Of a DNA stretch of 64,000 nt, positions 47,605 to 60,025 are shown piece after piece. Both the position numbers and the translations under genes were made by a program. Origin of the DNA: Lepas anatifera (lineage: Eukaryota > Arthropoda > Thecostraca > Lepadidae); assembly GCA_034440635.1 (NCBI GenBank), contig JAOTON010002219.1, forward strand, positions 271,023-335,022, in the 5' to 3' direction. The number at the start of each line of letters is the position of its first letter. Position 1 is the stretch's first letter. The notes below the pieces were generated by a model that was not told where the DNA came from, made no database searches, and worked only from the letters and a program-made list of their open reading frames with translations.

Positions 47605-48913
47605 ATCTTAGCTCCCTCAGACCAACGGTGACCGAGATATAGCCCGAGGCATTTTCGGGAGGTCACCTTGTAGACTCATCTTTGATACTTCATAACTCCA
47701 AAACGCATCGCCTGATTAACAAATTTTGTATATCATTGAACTCGTCTTGAATTGTACATTATTTTGAAAAAAGGAAAATTCGAATTTTTAAAAATTTTGC
47801 CTTTTAATTTGTTTGACCTTTTATTTCTTGACCTAGCTTGACCTTCTCGCAGTTGAAATTGCCTTATAGACACCTCCAAAATTTTGCTCCATAAAATATC
47901 TTTCGATAAAAAATTAAAAAATGTGTTCTTGCTATCAATTCCCAATTTTTAGCACCTAAGGTAGGTATGCAGACGGTTTTTTACCACTGCGTTAGTACAG
48001 CATTATGTTGACCACCGCAAACAAAGTGATTGCTTTTGTAATCGGTTGCTTGCAATCATATTGCATTGTCTTTACGAAATTCTCATGGTGCAAGTGTCAG
48101 AATTTATCAAAATTAACACGCGCCCACACGAGGGGGCGGGCAACCGGCCTCATCAGGTTCCTACAGGTAGTAAAAAAACACCTTCGCGCAGCGCCACCGT
48201 ACTTTATCCACCTTTAACTCGACATTTTTACAGCTTCTGGCAAAATTCTAGGTCTGGGTCATAACAGGTCAGACCGCCAACCCAGGTCAAGAGACCTAAC
48301 CTCGAAAAATTTTGGAGGTGCATCAGTAAGATCAAATTTAACCTGTCGTGCTTAGGTTCACATCACATAATAAGGTCGCCGAGCAAGATAATTTTGCGTA
48401 GCAGGATTTCTACATCGATAGCCTGGGAAAAGGTCAGGGTCAGAATCTTTCCATTAGAAATGCATGGGGAAATTGGTAAATTTTGATAACTTGCGAGAAT
48501 TGAGCATTGTCGAGAATTGCGATGGAGGTTTTATTTTTACGCTGTCGGGTCTGACTTGCCACTGCAGTTTACTTAATATTCTTTTTACCATACAGACCTA
48601 AGCCCGTCTCCAGGTCAAAGCAGTTTTATTTTGAAATTTACTAGACAAGATTATAAGATATATAATCCGATCGGGTTCGACAAGAGCATTCAAATAGTGC
48701 TGAATTTTTTCTACAGCCCTCCTCTGTCAGCTATTATGCCATAAGATTTAGGTTTCCACTCAGTTCCTGTAAGGAATACTTTGACTTCGAGTAACCTCAA
48801 AGGTGACCCGACAAAACGCTTGTATGTAACATTGTCGGTAGTGATTAAAACTGGCTATTTGGCGGCGTCGCTCCCAGTGCACTCTTCATTCTACATGGTT
48901 TACTGAACAGCAG
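47605..48913. repeat. Right arm of the 1.3-kb facing repeat pair
   Basis: Reverse complement of 34382-35743. It runs right up to the start of the BEL/Pao LTR at 48914, so the LTR boundary cuts the arm. Confidence 0.88.
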
Positions 48914-50132
48914 TGTAGCGGCCACGGCTGGTCCCGCTCCAGACCAGCTGCTGCCCTCCCGGGATCATCGCCGAAACAACGAGCTGTCACTGGCGCTGCT
49001 GTATTTCTACTCCCCTCCTCACGCCACCTGCCCTCGCAGCATCCCCATACTTGCAGCAAACACCGTTCTGCCGAGGGTGTCCGCGTTAGCACTCATCACC
49101 CCCGACTCTGATCTAAACCCTCGTTAAAAACCCACGCAACCCCCAACCCCAAGTCCACACAACTACACACTTGTCCTCTGCCCCAATTTACATCATCCGC
49201 TTCAACGCCTTTACGTCGCCTGCTTCAGCACATGCTACCTCAACTGCTTCAACATCTGCTACAACCACAGCTCGAGTCAATTTCCACCACGTTTGGGTGT
49301 AAAAACCTGGCCATACCAGCTTAATTCCGGTGCTGGGCGATGTCCGGTACCCCTCGTTGTTATTCGCCTCAAGCGAGCCACCGTCTCATCATACGGCGGC
49401 CCGAGTACCTTCAAAAACAATGGAAAACTCCAATGGCGCGGGTGCGGCGAAACTCTCAAAAGTAAACAATCACTTTAAAAGCTAAATATAAGGTCATAAG
49501 TTGCCAAAACTACATGAATACGATCTCTAATGCTATTATCGACATAGTTGTCATAAATTTAACGTATATATAAAAAATTTTTACCTATTTTCCAACTTAC
49601 TTTTGCTCCGAAATAAAATAGGCTGTTGATCTAAACAATTTTAAATCCAGAATGGCTACCGCTGAACCTCCATACTCATCCATCAAATACTTGCAATCTA
49701 ACTAATACTCAAGAAGCTAACTGCGCTTTACAAATATGAAGTAATCTGGCCAGTCGTCATTTTCCCTCAACAATTTTTCCGTGGGCTAATGAAATTCGTC
49801 TTATCGAACACCGAAAAACAGAACTACTTACTGACGCATGGCCCACGAACCTAATCGCAGAGAAGCCTCCACAAACTGACCAATCACACAACGCTACGAA
49901 ATGCCGTCTCACGACTCAAGGTCACTCGCCCCGCTTCTACGGCAGCCCGTACTTTGGGTGCCAAATCCCGCAACCCCTCCAGATCTCCCGTCCCCCGTTT
50001 ATAACTCCTCTGCTCACCTCTGTTTTTTCCTTAAACCGCGCCTCACAACACCTAACACCAAACCACTACTCCGCTCGCCCTGCTCGCGGGTCGGACTAAC
50101 GCCGCCAGCGACAAATAGTTGTTCCCGTAACA
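48914..50132 (-). repeat. BEL/Pao 3' LTR
   Basis: In element orientation it starts TGTTACGGGAAC and ends GCCGCTACA, so TG...CA. 1,219 bp. Apart from small differences it matches 57402-59357 minus that copy's insertion. Confidence 0.92.
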
Positions 50133-51041
50133 CTTAGCACCATCGACTGCCTCAGCCGATGCACAGGGGGCGCTTTCCCTGGCACCCTATCGCTCTCCAC
50201 AGGCACACGCCGCCCCACCCCTGGGTGGCGGGCCGGAAAGGGCGCTGAGCGCCTTCTACACTCCCCCATTGACCGTTCCGAAACGGTCAAGCCCAAAGCC
50301 AGGCGCTCAGCGACATACTGAATCTAATACTTACCAGGTCAGCACACTGACCTCGCGGAAATAGAACCCAACAGCAACATCATCTCCCCTTCAAATACGA
50401 ACACACCCCAGGAACCGGGTACAACCGCCACAACTTACGCACAGAAGCGTCTCCTGAAGATTGACGTCAGTGAACTTACTCTCTAGCAAACGGCCAAGCG
50501 ACTACTGATCGTCCGGCGACGACCACTACGAGGCAAGCCACTAAGTCAAATACACTTCTACAACCAAATTGCCCCCCTCCCAAGCCACACCGACCCATTC
50601 ACTGGAAACCTCCGGCGGTAATCCAGACCGCACCATCGGCGTTACCTACTGGTCTGCAAAGTCAGCCCGCATCTGCCGATCGCATGCACAACAAAGTAGG
50701 CACCGTGCCTCATCACGGCGCCCTCTGGCTTCGGACGAGCGCCGAAGTAAGAAACGGCTGAAGGCCTGCCTACTATTAACCCACATAAGTAGGCACCGTG
50801 CCTCATCACGGTGCCCTCTGGCTTCGGACGAGCGCCGAAGTAAGAAACGGCTGAAGGCCCGCCTACTATTAATCCACACATTAAATCCAGATTACCATAA
50901 ATTGCGGATGGAGCTAGCATCACTCATCCACACAGCTATAATACTAAATTACTAACAAGTTACCACTACCTTTTACATTTGGGACACTGCCGAGTGACCC
51001 AGACACAAGACATTAGGCCGAACTAATGTTCCCCACCTCTC
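50133..51041 (-). other. BEL/Pao 3' non-coding region with 93-bp tandem duplication
   Basis: Between the integrase end and the 3' LTR. GTAGGCACCGTGCCTCATCA starts at 50696 and 50789, giving two nearly identical 93-bp units. No clear polypurine tract is adjacent to the LTR. Confidence 0.7.
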
Positions 51042-51721
51042 TTACTCTAAATCCGAACTCGGGGAGACTAACACAAGTTTATGAATTGGGTGAACTAGCA
51101 CCGAATCCCGCACCTTAACCGCTACCTTCCGGACAAGGTCATCGCTATTTCTATACACCTCTACCACTCTGCCGAGAGGCCATTGCGCCCTCGGCGCGTC
51201 TTTACTCAGCAATAATACCACGTCCCCCACCGCCAAATTCCTGTGTTCCTTTGTCCATTTTTGACGTGTTTGGAGGGTAGGGAGATACTGCGCCCTCCAC
51301 CGTATCCAGAACTGCTGGGCCAGGAATTGCACCTGTCTCCAACGCCGCCTTGAAACCGCATCATGCTCCGTGAACCTGCCCGGGACTGACTCTCCTGAAC
51401 TGCTCAGGATAAGGAGGTGATTGGGGGTTAGCGGCTCCAACTCTCCTTCTCGGGCTGACACAAACGAAAGAGGTCTGCTATTCATGATCGATTCGATCTC
51501 GCAGAACAGAGTATACAGGCTCTCATCGTCTAATCTCTGTACCGGCATGCTGCACCATATATTTCGAAAGGTGCGAATAGCCCTCTCATGACTCCCCCGA
51601 AATGCGATCCAGTGGGTGGGTTGAACTCCCACCTGACCCCCTGCCTGAGGAGAGTGTTATGGACTAACTCCAGATTGACATCACTCATCGCTGCCTTCAA
51701 TTCGTTGTTCGCACCATGCAT
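51042..51721 (-). pseudogene. BEL/Pao integrase core end and C-terminal domain
   Basis: Two overlapping frames. 51721-51530 holds the end of the catalytic core, preceded by TDQGSN with the second catalytic Asp, and the WEFNPPTGSHFGG motif. 51632-51042 continues in another frame with HERAIRTF, so the catalytic Glu sits after a frameshift. It then has the IESIMNSRPL motif and the basic C-terminal domain with LAVGDVVLL and WPLGRV that is typical of BEL/Pao. Stop near 51042. Confidence 0.9.
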
Positions 51722-52496
51722 ATTTGATCCCTGGTCTGTTCGTATTTTATCTATTTTCCCCTGCGCGCCACGATCCGTCGAACCCCATTTATAAGAGAAT
51801 CAGTATCGAGAGAGGCAAGTACTTCAAAAAGCACGGCTCTGGTGGATGAGCAGATACAGACAAGACCGTATCGGTCCTGCCCTGTTTGACTAGAAATGTA
51901 CCAAAAAGATCTAAACTCACCTCTGTAAAGGCTTTAGTGCCGGAATTGACCCGGTCCTCTGGTAGGTCTCCCATCAACTGCTGCAGCGGTCTGCCATTGA
52001 CCCGTCTGCAAATGACGCACGATCGCACCATTTCCCGAATGAGGGGCCCCGCACCTATTATCCAATACTTCTCCCTCACCTTCTAAAACGTATGATCCCT
52101 CCCCTCATGAGAAAGCAACTGATGCGCTTCTCTCACCACCAGTCGTGAAACGTGACCACTCCGGGGCAGTATTGCGGGATGCTTTGACACTTCTGATAAC
52201 GACGAACTTTTACTTAGTCGCCCACCTACCACCATTATCCCTTCCTTCATACACGGCCTCCGACAGACCAGAGGCCCCTTTTCCCTAACACTCAAAACGC
52301 CGTTCACCGCAACTCCTACACAGTCGGGAAAGTGCTCTCTCTGCGTGTACCTTACGATGGCCTTTTCAGCCTCCACAATATCCGGAACGGTGAGACGCGG
52401 GCTAAACTGAGAACTCCTCAGCCTCAAACCTGTCCTCCTAGCTTTCAGGGTCCGACTGTAGCTTCCATCCTTGAGAACATCAAAGAACCGCCTCAA
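51722..52496 (-). pseudogene. BEL/Pao integrase zinc-binding domain and start of core
   Basis: The H-H-C-C zinc module spans an in-frame stop (TAG near 52083): HQLLSHEGRDHTF precedes it, REKYWI and CVICRR follow it in the same frame. SLDLFG marks the first catalytic Asp. A frameshift near 51850 separates it from the TDQGSN segment. It is joined to RNase H by another frameshift near 52490. Confidence 0.88.
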
Positions 52497-54069
52497 CCAT
52501 GCAACTGCCTTTTTTTAGACGGAAGAAACTCGAATATCGCCCAATCAGCGCGTCTGTGGCGTGACTCTGAGTTGGCGCGGCGATAACTGCCGCCACCGGT
52601 ACTGGTTTTTTAACTTCATCCTCCGGTACAGCCGGGAGAGTCACAGGCTCACTCGGCCACACATTTCTTCCCTCTCTGAGAAACTGGGGACCGCCCAACC
52701 ACTTTTGCAGGTCGCCAGGCTGGCAACCACGGGAGCCGATATCTGCCGGATTATGTTCTGATGGCACGTGACCCCAGTCCGATACATCAGAACCACCCTG
52801 AATGTAAGCTAACCGATTTGCCACATAGGTCTTAAACCTGGAGGTCCGATTTCTGATACAAGAAAGCACGACCATGCTGTCGGTCCACAGGAACGTCTCG
52901 TCAAAGGTTACGTCCAGTTCTCGCACAAACAGAATTTTCAGCTTGACCGCGACCACCGCTGCTGCTAACTCGAGGCGAGGGATAGTCACCGCACGTAAGG
53001 GGCTAACTAAACACTTGCCCTGCAGAAACCTAACAAAAGCTTCAGTGTTGCCTTCCGAAAAAATAATTTCTCTCCTAATGTAAGCAACCGCAGCGTAACC
53101 GGTCTCGCTGGCGTCCGCGAATACATGCAACTGAGTGCTCATTATTCGCCCCGGGGGCCCGCTGATGCACCTGATGAGTTTGACTGAGCCGAGAGTTTTA
53201 GCTCTCTCGAGCCACCTCCCCCACTCCTCCGCCAGCTCTCTGGGAATGGGGTCATCCCAGCTGCACTTACTCGCGCGCAGTTTTTGCAACAGCGCCTTTC
53301 CCGCTAAGGTTACCTGCCCGGCGATACCCAGGGGGTCAAAAATCCCACTTACAGTACTAAGGATTCCTCTACGGGTCAATGGTTTGGTTTTAATCTCCGG
53401 GTTAAACCCAAACGTGTCGGTCTCAACGCACCATTTCATACCCAACGCCCTCTCTGGTGGGAGGCTATCCTTTTCGACATCCAACGACTTAACCTGCTTA
53501 CCCCTGTGTTCTGGCGGAATGTGTTTCAGGAACTCCGAACTATTACTGACGAACTCAGTCATATTGAATTCGCCCATGTTACACAACTCCCGCAAATCAT
53601 CTAACTGTTTAGCTTCCTCGACCGTCTCGGTACAGCAGAGAGCATCGTCGACATACACTCGGTTACGCAAGGTTTCTGCTGTCTCAGGAAACTCCGGCTC
53701 ACCTTCCTCTGCGCACCGAAGAAGCGCGTAGGACGCCACACTGGGGGAGCTAACTGCGCCAAATATATGCGACTTCATACGCCAAACCTCTGTTGGGCCG
53801 TCTAGGTCATCATCTCTAAACCACAAGAACCGGAGATAGTCTGAATCAACTGCTGGCAGGTGCACGCGGAGGAACATCGATTGAACATCACATGTGAACG
53901 CAATCTCCCTCTCCCGGAATCTAAGTAACACTCCTAACAGCGAGTTTGTTATGTTCGGCCCGCCCTTCAGAATGTCGTTCAAGCACAAGCCGCCGGACTT
54001 GGCTGCGCAGTCGAAAACCACCCTCAGCTTCTCCTTCTCTGCATTAATGATAGCTTGGTGCGGGAGCAC
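52480..54069 (-). pseudogene. BEL/Pao reverse transcriptase and RNase H
   Basis: A 529-codon uninterrupted frame, the longest surviving part of the element. The RT has an Asp in FTCDVQSMF (residue 61) and YVDD (141-142). The connection has ERALGMKW and FDPLG. RNase H has FADAS (Asp 319), RLELAA (Glu 367), WTDSMV (Asp 397) and NPADIGSRG (Asp 443), so its acidic tetrad is intact. The true polyprotein continues upstream in another frame; the start is just the first Met. Domains are intact, yet no longer linked to gag or integrase. Confidence 0.93.
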
Positions 54070-55047
54070 CCAACTCCGGGTTGGGGGCGCCTCCTCCTCC
54101 GGTACCCTTTCTGCATAACCATCGCGTGCCAGTCCTTCAATGGCCTCCCTATACTCGGCAAAAAACTTTTCGTCCCGTTTGAATCTTTTCCGGAGCGACT
54201 GCAGCCGCTTCTCCGCGACCGGCCAGCTGCCCGGGAGCTCCCTCTTTCGGTTTTTGTTAATCCTACTTCAAAGTGTCCCATCTCATCCTTCCTGGTTTTA
54301 CCCTTTATCTCAGACAACCACTCCCTATCCTGAACTGAGAGACCCTCCCTATCATCTACAAGATCACCGAAATCGCTTTCATACAATTTCTGAATCATCC
54401 CCGTCGTTGAATCATCACGTCTCTCCTCGCATACTTCCTCGCTAGCCTCGCTCACCCTCAGAAAGTTAACTAAATATTTCCCACCGTTAGAGCCGCCCTC
54501 ACTCTCACCCGATCCCAAAACATACCAGCCCAAGACTCTCCGGACCACGCAGGGACCCACCTCGTTCCCTGGGCACCTCACCTCCCTCGCCAAATGCACC
54601 TGCGCCGCATTCGCACCCACCAAAATCTCAACCCTAGATGGCGCGCACTCTAAATTCAGGTCCCTGAGGTGGAGCCACTTACTGGCCTCCTCTGTTGAGC
54701 ACTTGTTGTCCAGGTTGACCGGAATGTTCTCTATCGTGAATACTGCCGGCAGGGAATAACGGCCCTCCCCCTCGACCGGCCCGATCTCAAAAACCCTCTA
54801 CTACCGATGACTTCAGATCGCGCGGCGGTCCGCACACTGTCTCTAATGACAAAGAGGTTTCCCTCTGGGGGGCTCCTAACTTTTCCGCCAACTGATGTGT
54901 CATCAAACACCCACTGCTCCCCCATCCAAAAACGCTAGGGTATAAACCTCCCGCCCCGTTTCCGCCCGTATCCTGACTGGCACGATAGGCATGAACGCAC
55001 GACCCTTGCCCTTGTCCACCGCCACACGCGCGCTGACTATCGCCGGG
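54024..55047 (-). pseudogene. BEL/Pao protease region and RT linker
   Basis: LVGANAAQVHLAREV and RRVLGWYVLG are typical of the BEL/Pao aspartic protease end (DUF1758-like). They lie in a frame that differs from RT, with a frameshift around 54100. The catalytic Asp segment upstream (54650-55040) is scattered over frames and I could not confirm a DSG/DTG motif. Confidence 0.75.
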
Positions 55048-56291
55048 TTAGACCCTCCCGATTCCGCTGCAGCAACTGGTGCAGCCTCCGGCCGCCGGGG
55101 GATCCCCTGCTACGTGAAGGAGAGAGGCGTGCTGCCTTCCACAAACCCCACAGCTCTCCCTCTGACGGCACCATCTGGCTACGTGTCCTGGTTTGAGACA
55201 CCTAAAACAAAGCCTATTCGACCGCAGGACCTCCATCCTAGTTTCAACCGACTTCGCCTTGAGGTCACTGCAGTTGCCTATCAGATGCTGCCCCCACAAA
55301 ACAAGCACCGCCCCTCGCTCCCCACCGAGACCGCATTAACTCGGTGCCGTACAGCGCGATCGTCCGGTTGATGTCCTGCAGTTCGGTGCCTTGTGCGCGG
55401 GTGATCAAGTTCACTGTCTCGAATTTCATGCATCACGTTTTTTACCTCGGTCAAAAACAGCAACATTCGGTCCAGGCCGGCTAAGTCCCCCGCGTGAACC
55501 TTGGACCACGTACGGATTCTTTCCAGATACCGTTCGGCGACCTTGTAGGTGTTGCCGAACCTCGCGTCTAACAGCTTCCTAGCTTCCGCGTATCCCTCCT
55601 CCCCCATATATAAACAGCTGCGTACTATCTGGTTTGGCACTTGCGTAGTGTAACTTTCCAAATAGTGAAGAAGTTCGGCTGGGTTGTTACTGTGACGACC
55701 TATCCTAGCATCGAAAGATTTGATGAATAGTTGGTATTCCAGAATGTCACCTGAGAATGGCTTCAGCTCCAAAACCGGCATGAGGGACCGTTGTAGCTGG
55801 GCGCACAACGCGTCGGATATCGGATTATCGCGAGTGTGGGCCCTATCCGAATCGGTCGCATTTATCCGCACTGGTTCGATAAAAGACTCCTCAACAGCGC
55901 CACCGCAAACTTGGACCAGCTGCATTTCAAGCTCTATCTGTTGTGCCCTACCGTCTATCCTCAGTCGCTGCTCATCTAACGCTAATTTCTCCTTTAGGAA
56001 TTTTAACTTAGCCCTCAACACCTGTGGGTTCTCCGTCCGCGCTGGCGACTCTACTGGTTCACTACCTACTGGATTTGGATTGGTGTCTGATTCTAACTCG
56101 GTACTCACACCTGCTGATTGTACCACCGTGTAGTTTTGGTCAAGCTGATCTCGTTCATCCATCTTGATTGCCAACGTTAATCTATCTAGTAGCTCGGCTT
56201 TCGTACCAGAGGCATCCAATCCTCGACTTCCAAGTTCTTTCTCTAAGTCTGAAAGCTTAAGCTTAGCTAGTTACTTTCGCACTGGTGCCAT
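55048..56291 (-). pseudogene. BEL/Pao gag with SAP motif and zinc knuckles
   Basis: The probable start is ATG at 56291-56289. Codon 7 is TAA (56273-56271), after which the frame stays open to 55281. Residues after the stop form a SAP-like motif (LSDLEKELGSRGLDASGTKA, then LLDRL), a coiled segment and the DUF1759-type gag core (LKPFSGD..EYQLFIKSFD, KLLDARFGN). A frameshift at a G-run near 55292 separates the core from the zinc knuckles (CFRCLKPGHVARWC, CGVCGRQH). Structural protein of the element's particle. Confidence 0.88.
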
Positions 56292-57401
56292 ATTAAGCAC
56301 AACAGAGTACAGAGTGAAACAATGTCTAAGTTATTCCAAAAGAACATCAGCTGCTATGAGCTTGAAAATCTGCAAAATTTATTTTTAAAGGGATCTTGAA
56401 TTTACCGAATAATTTCACTGTTCGAAATATCTAATAGCAATATACATTAATACAGTACTTGGAACAAAGTAGCACGTTACACTGTCAAGTTTACTCCTGC
56501 TAGGTGGTGTTTGACTACTACTAATTAGATAGATGGCGCTCCCTACCTTTCCACACTATGCATAGCTGAAATTAATACATGCATCCAAGGCAGTTACCAG
56601 CAAACCCCATGCAATATCAATCTCATCACTAAACCTGGTGCACCGTCATCTGTCCAGGAATATGCGGCGACTTACCTGCCGAACCAAACTGACGTCCCAG
56701 ACAAAGCAACAGAGTGTGAATCAGCCCTCCAACCTATCGGATAAGCCTAACGGAACTTAACATTTCTAATCATGGTTGAGAAATGAAGCCGCAGCCACTA
56801 TGCCAATACTTGATTCAGTCCTGCATGCCTGCCCACTCTATAGTTCCACTCAACCCACTGCGCCTTCAAAAGTATCTGTCCTCATCTATCCAATGGAGAA
56901 ATCTAGACGCCACCCAGGGACGGGAAGGGGAGCCTGTGTCACTCTTTGCCAACCAACCTAAGTCCACATCACATCCACGTTGACATCCACCCCCAACCCT
57001 CTGCTATCATATCTCCCATCACACCCTCATTGAAAACCACCCCCTTCCCACACACCTCACCACACATCCCCAGACAAAACACTTCCACACTGCTGTCTCT
57101 TGATGTCAAAGATAATGAAGAAAGACTGACTTCCACTGCATGTTAGAATGAGAATGCAGATTATGAACTTCCATAGAGTCTGAAAAGATCAAATATGTAC
57201 TGGCTGCACAAGACGAATACCCAACTCTTCACTGGCTTATCACTGGGGTTACAGAAGCATGTTCACTGGCTTTCACTGGGGAATGGATGTTTCCACTTAC
57301 TTGAAGTCTTCAAATCACCTGGATCCCCACTGCAGAATTCTTTGTTGACAAATGCTGAAGCTGAACTCCTGCACCTCCAAACTGCTGCACCTAAGCTGAA
57401 C
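56292..57401 (-). other. BEL/Pao 5' leader
   Basis: A 1.1-kb segment between the 5' LTR and gag. A primer-binding site starting TGG is not evident right next to the LTR (the adjacent element-strand sequence is GTTCAGCTTAGG), so this region may contain foreign or rearranged sequence. Confidence 0.55.
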
Positions 57402-59357
57402 TGTAGCGGCCACGGCTGGTCCTGCTCCGGACCAGCTGCTGCCCTCCCGGGATCATCGCCGAAACAACGAGCTGTCACTGGCGTTGCTGTATTTCTACTC
57501 CCCTCCTCACGCCACCTGCCCTCGCAGCATCCCCATACTTGCAGCAAACACCGTTCTGCCGAGGGCGTCCGCGTCAGCACTCATCACCCCCGACTCTGAT
57601 CTAAACCCTCGTTAAAAACCCACGCAACCCCCAACCCCAAGTCCACACAACTACACACTTGTCCTCTGCCCCAATTTACATCATCCGCTTCAACACCTTC
57701 ACGTCGCCTGCTTCAGCACATGCTACCTCAACTGCTTCAACATCTGCTACAACCAAAGCTCGAGTACAATTTCCACCACGTTTAGGTGTAAAAACCTGGC
57801 CATACCAGCTTAATTCCGGTGCTGGGCGATGTCCGGTACCCCGCGTTGTTATCCGTCTCAAGCGAGCCGCCGTCTCATCATACGGCGGCCCGAGTACCTT
57901 CAAAAACAATGGAAAACTACAATGGCGCGGGTGCGGCGAAACTCTCAAAAGTAAACAATCACGTTAAAAGCCAAATATAAGGTCATAGGTTGCCAAAACT
58001 ACATGAATACGATCTGTAATGCTATTATCGACAGAGTTGTCATAAATTTAACGTACATATCATCAATTTTACATATTTTCCAACTTACTTTTGCTCTGAA
58101 ATAAAATAGGCTGTTGATCTAAACAATTTTAAATCCAGAATGGCTAACGCTGAACCTCCATACTCATCCATCAAATACTTGTAATCTAACTGATACTCAA
58201 GGAGCTAACTGCGCTTTACAAATATGAAGTAATCTGGCTAGTCGTCATTTTCCCTCAACAATTTTTTCCGTGGGCTAATGAAATTCGTCTTATCGAACAC
58301 CGAAAAACAGAGCTACTTACTGACGCATGGCCCATGAATCTAATCGCAGAGAAGCCTCCACAAACTGGCCAATCACACAACGCTACGAAACAGACCCCGT
58401 TCAAGTTGTTTGGCAGCATTACGTCATCATGGCTGGAGAGGCACTACAGTTACTATGCAGGGCTTTGGAGAAATTGCACTTTTTCGAAGCTCTAAATAAC
58501 CTGTTTTAGAACAGTATCGACAAAACTTATATGGTTGAACAGAAAGCTAAAAGATTTTTATTTGTGAAACCATCAGACGTTTTGCAAAAACTCCAGTGAA
58601 GAATATTATTTTTACAAATTTTCCAGAGCGTGTCAAAATAAGGACAGGTCCAGCACTAACAGCTGTTTGCAGTAAGACTAATTTCGATTTTGATTGGCTG
58701 TTGATTTCTGACCTTTGATTGGCTGTTGGTGGTACCTGCAGCAGAAGACAATAAACACCGGTGATCTCTTGAGCGAAGGTAAATTTATTTCTCTCGGCTA
58801 TTATGTAGGCCTGAGCTGATCAAATAAATGCATGCCCTTTCAACAAATTCTTTGAAGTGTTATAATTTTTCATTAGATTTACGTAAAATACGCTGCTCGC
58901 CGTTGAGATCAAGGTTACTGTCAAATGGGCGACACAAGTTGATTTCGATTTATACTAGATTGGTGCCAAATACGCCCACACTTGGTATGTTCCAGCTGAT
59001 CCTTCCAAAAACTTAGTAGAATCTCCTATAACTTAGTAGGAAAGGGCAATGACGTCATCATGGGAGGACTATATTTAGTAGGAAACTTGGCTGTACCTGT
59101 AGTTAAAGTACCCTGCTACGAAATGCCGTCTCACGACTCAAGGTCACTCGCCCCGCTTCTACGGCAGCCCGTACTTTGGGTGCCAAATCCCGCAAGCCCT
59201 CCAGATCTCCCGTCCCCGTTTATAACTCCTCTGCTCACCTCTGTTTTTTCCTTAAACCGCACCTCACAACACCTAACACCAAACCTAACACTACTCCGCT
59301 CGCCCAGCTCGCGGGTCGGACTAACGCCGCCAGCGACAAATAGTTGTTCCCGTAACA
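57402..59357 (-). repeat. BEL/Pao 5' LTR, split by an insertion
   Basis: Homologous to 48914-50132 at both ends; 1,956 bp because of a 725-bp insertion plus an 8-bp duplication (58391-59123). Without these it is 1,223 bp. Confidence 0.92.
58391..59115. mobile_element. hAT-like non-autonomous element inside the LTR
   Basis: This 725-bp segment is absent from the other LTR, so its edges are exact. It is flanked by a perfect 8-bp duplication, CTACGAAA (58383-58390 and 59116-59123). Its ends are CAGACCCCGTT and AAAGTACCCTG, that is CAG...CTG, with short imperfect inverted repeats. An 8-bp duplication with CAG ends is typical of hAT elements. No transposase frame. Confidence 0.88.
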
Positions 59358-60025
59358 CTTTTTTAAAAAATAATAGCCGTTTTCACACGAGGAATAAAGG
59401 GAATTTAGTTCCTACTGTTTACCATCCTAAAGGTAAACAGTAGGTACTAGGTAGTTGCATTTCTGGAGCACCAATTTTGTATTCATGAAAAGATGTAAGC
59501 TCTTAAGCATGATAATAAATATTTTTTTTACATATTTAGAAGGGCATATCGCACAAAGATACATTTCTGCTCTGTAGAGCAACATACGCATTTGTGCTAG
59601 TAGAAATTCATTGGTATTGGGATTTGTTCATACCATTGGGATTTTTCCCAGGATCCCGGGCTACTGGTATCGAAGACGGGATTATCAGGGTCTATTTTTT
59701 CAACGTCATTGGAATTTCTCAGCTCAAAGACAAAACCCAGGGGCAATGGTGATGGGGCGAGGACTCCTTTGGACTGAGCCAAAACACTGCAAATGAACCG
59801 ACATTGTTCCCACGCGAGGTCTGATGGGTGTTCTGGAAGTTGAATGGGGAACCCAAGTGCCGCCCAAATGTTGGTCGCAGGGCGATGGCGAATTCAGGAC
59901 TTTATTGGGGACCTTTCGCTTTTCTCGCTCCTGCCTCGTAGCAGCCCCCGACTCTGTAGTTATTATAACGAATCTGATATTTTCCAGGGGGACTAGATCC
60001 CTCCATCCGCCTGCGTAGCGTTTGC
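59358..60025. other. Intergenic with a 13-bp-stem hairpin
   Basis: CCTACTGTTTACC (59411-59423) and GGTAAACAGTAGG (59432-59444) pair perfectly over an 8-base loop. Nothing else recognised. Confidence 0.6.

Larger units (their letters stand above)
48914..59357 (-). mobile_element. BEL/Pao LTR retrotransposon, full length but inactivated
   Basis: About 10.4 kb on the - strand. LTRs: 57402-59357 (5', with an insertion) and 48914-50132 (3'). Between them gag, protease, RT, RNase H and integrase occur in the BEL/Pao order. Such elements copy themselves through an RNA intermediate and integrate the cDNA. Several frameshifts and stops make this copy unable to encode a complete polyprotein. The two LTRs differ at a few percent of sites (about 6 in the first 215 bases), so the insertion is not very recent. 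Flanks show no matching 5-bp target duplication. Confidence 0.93.
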
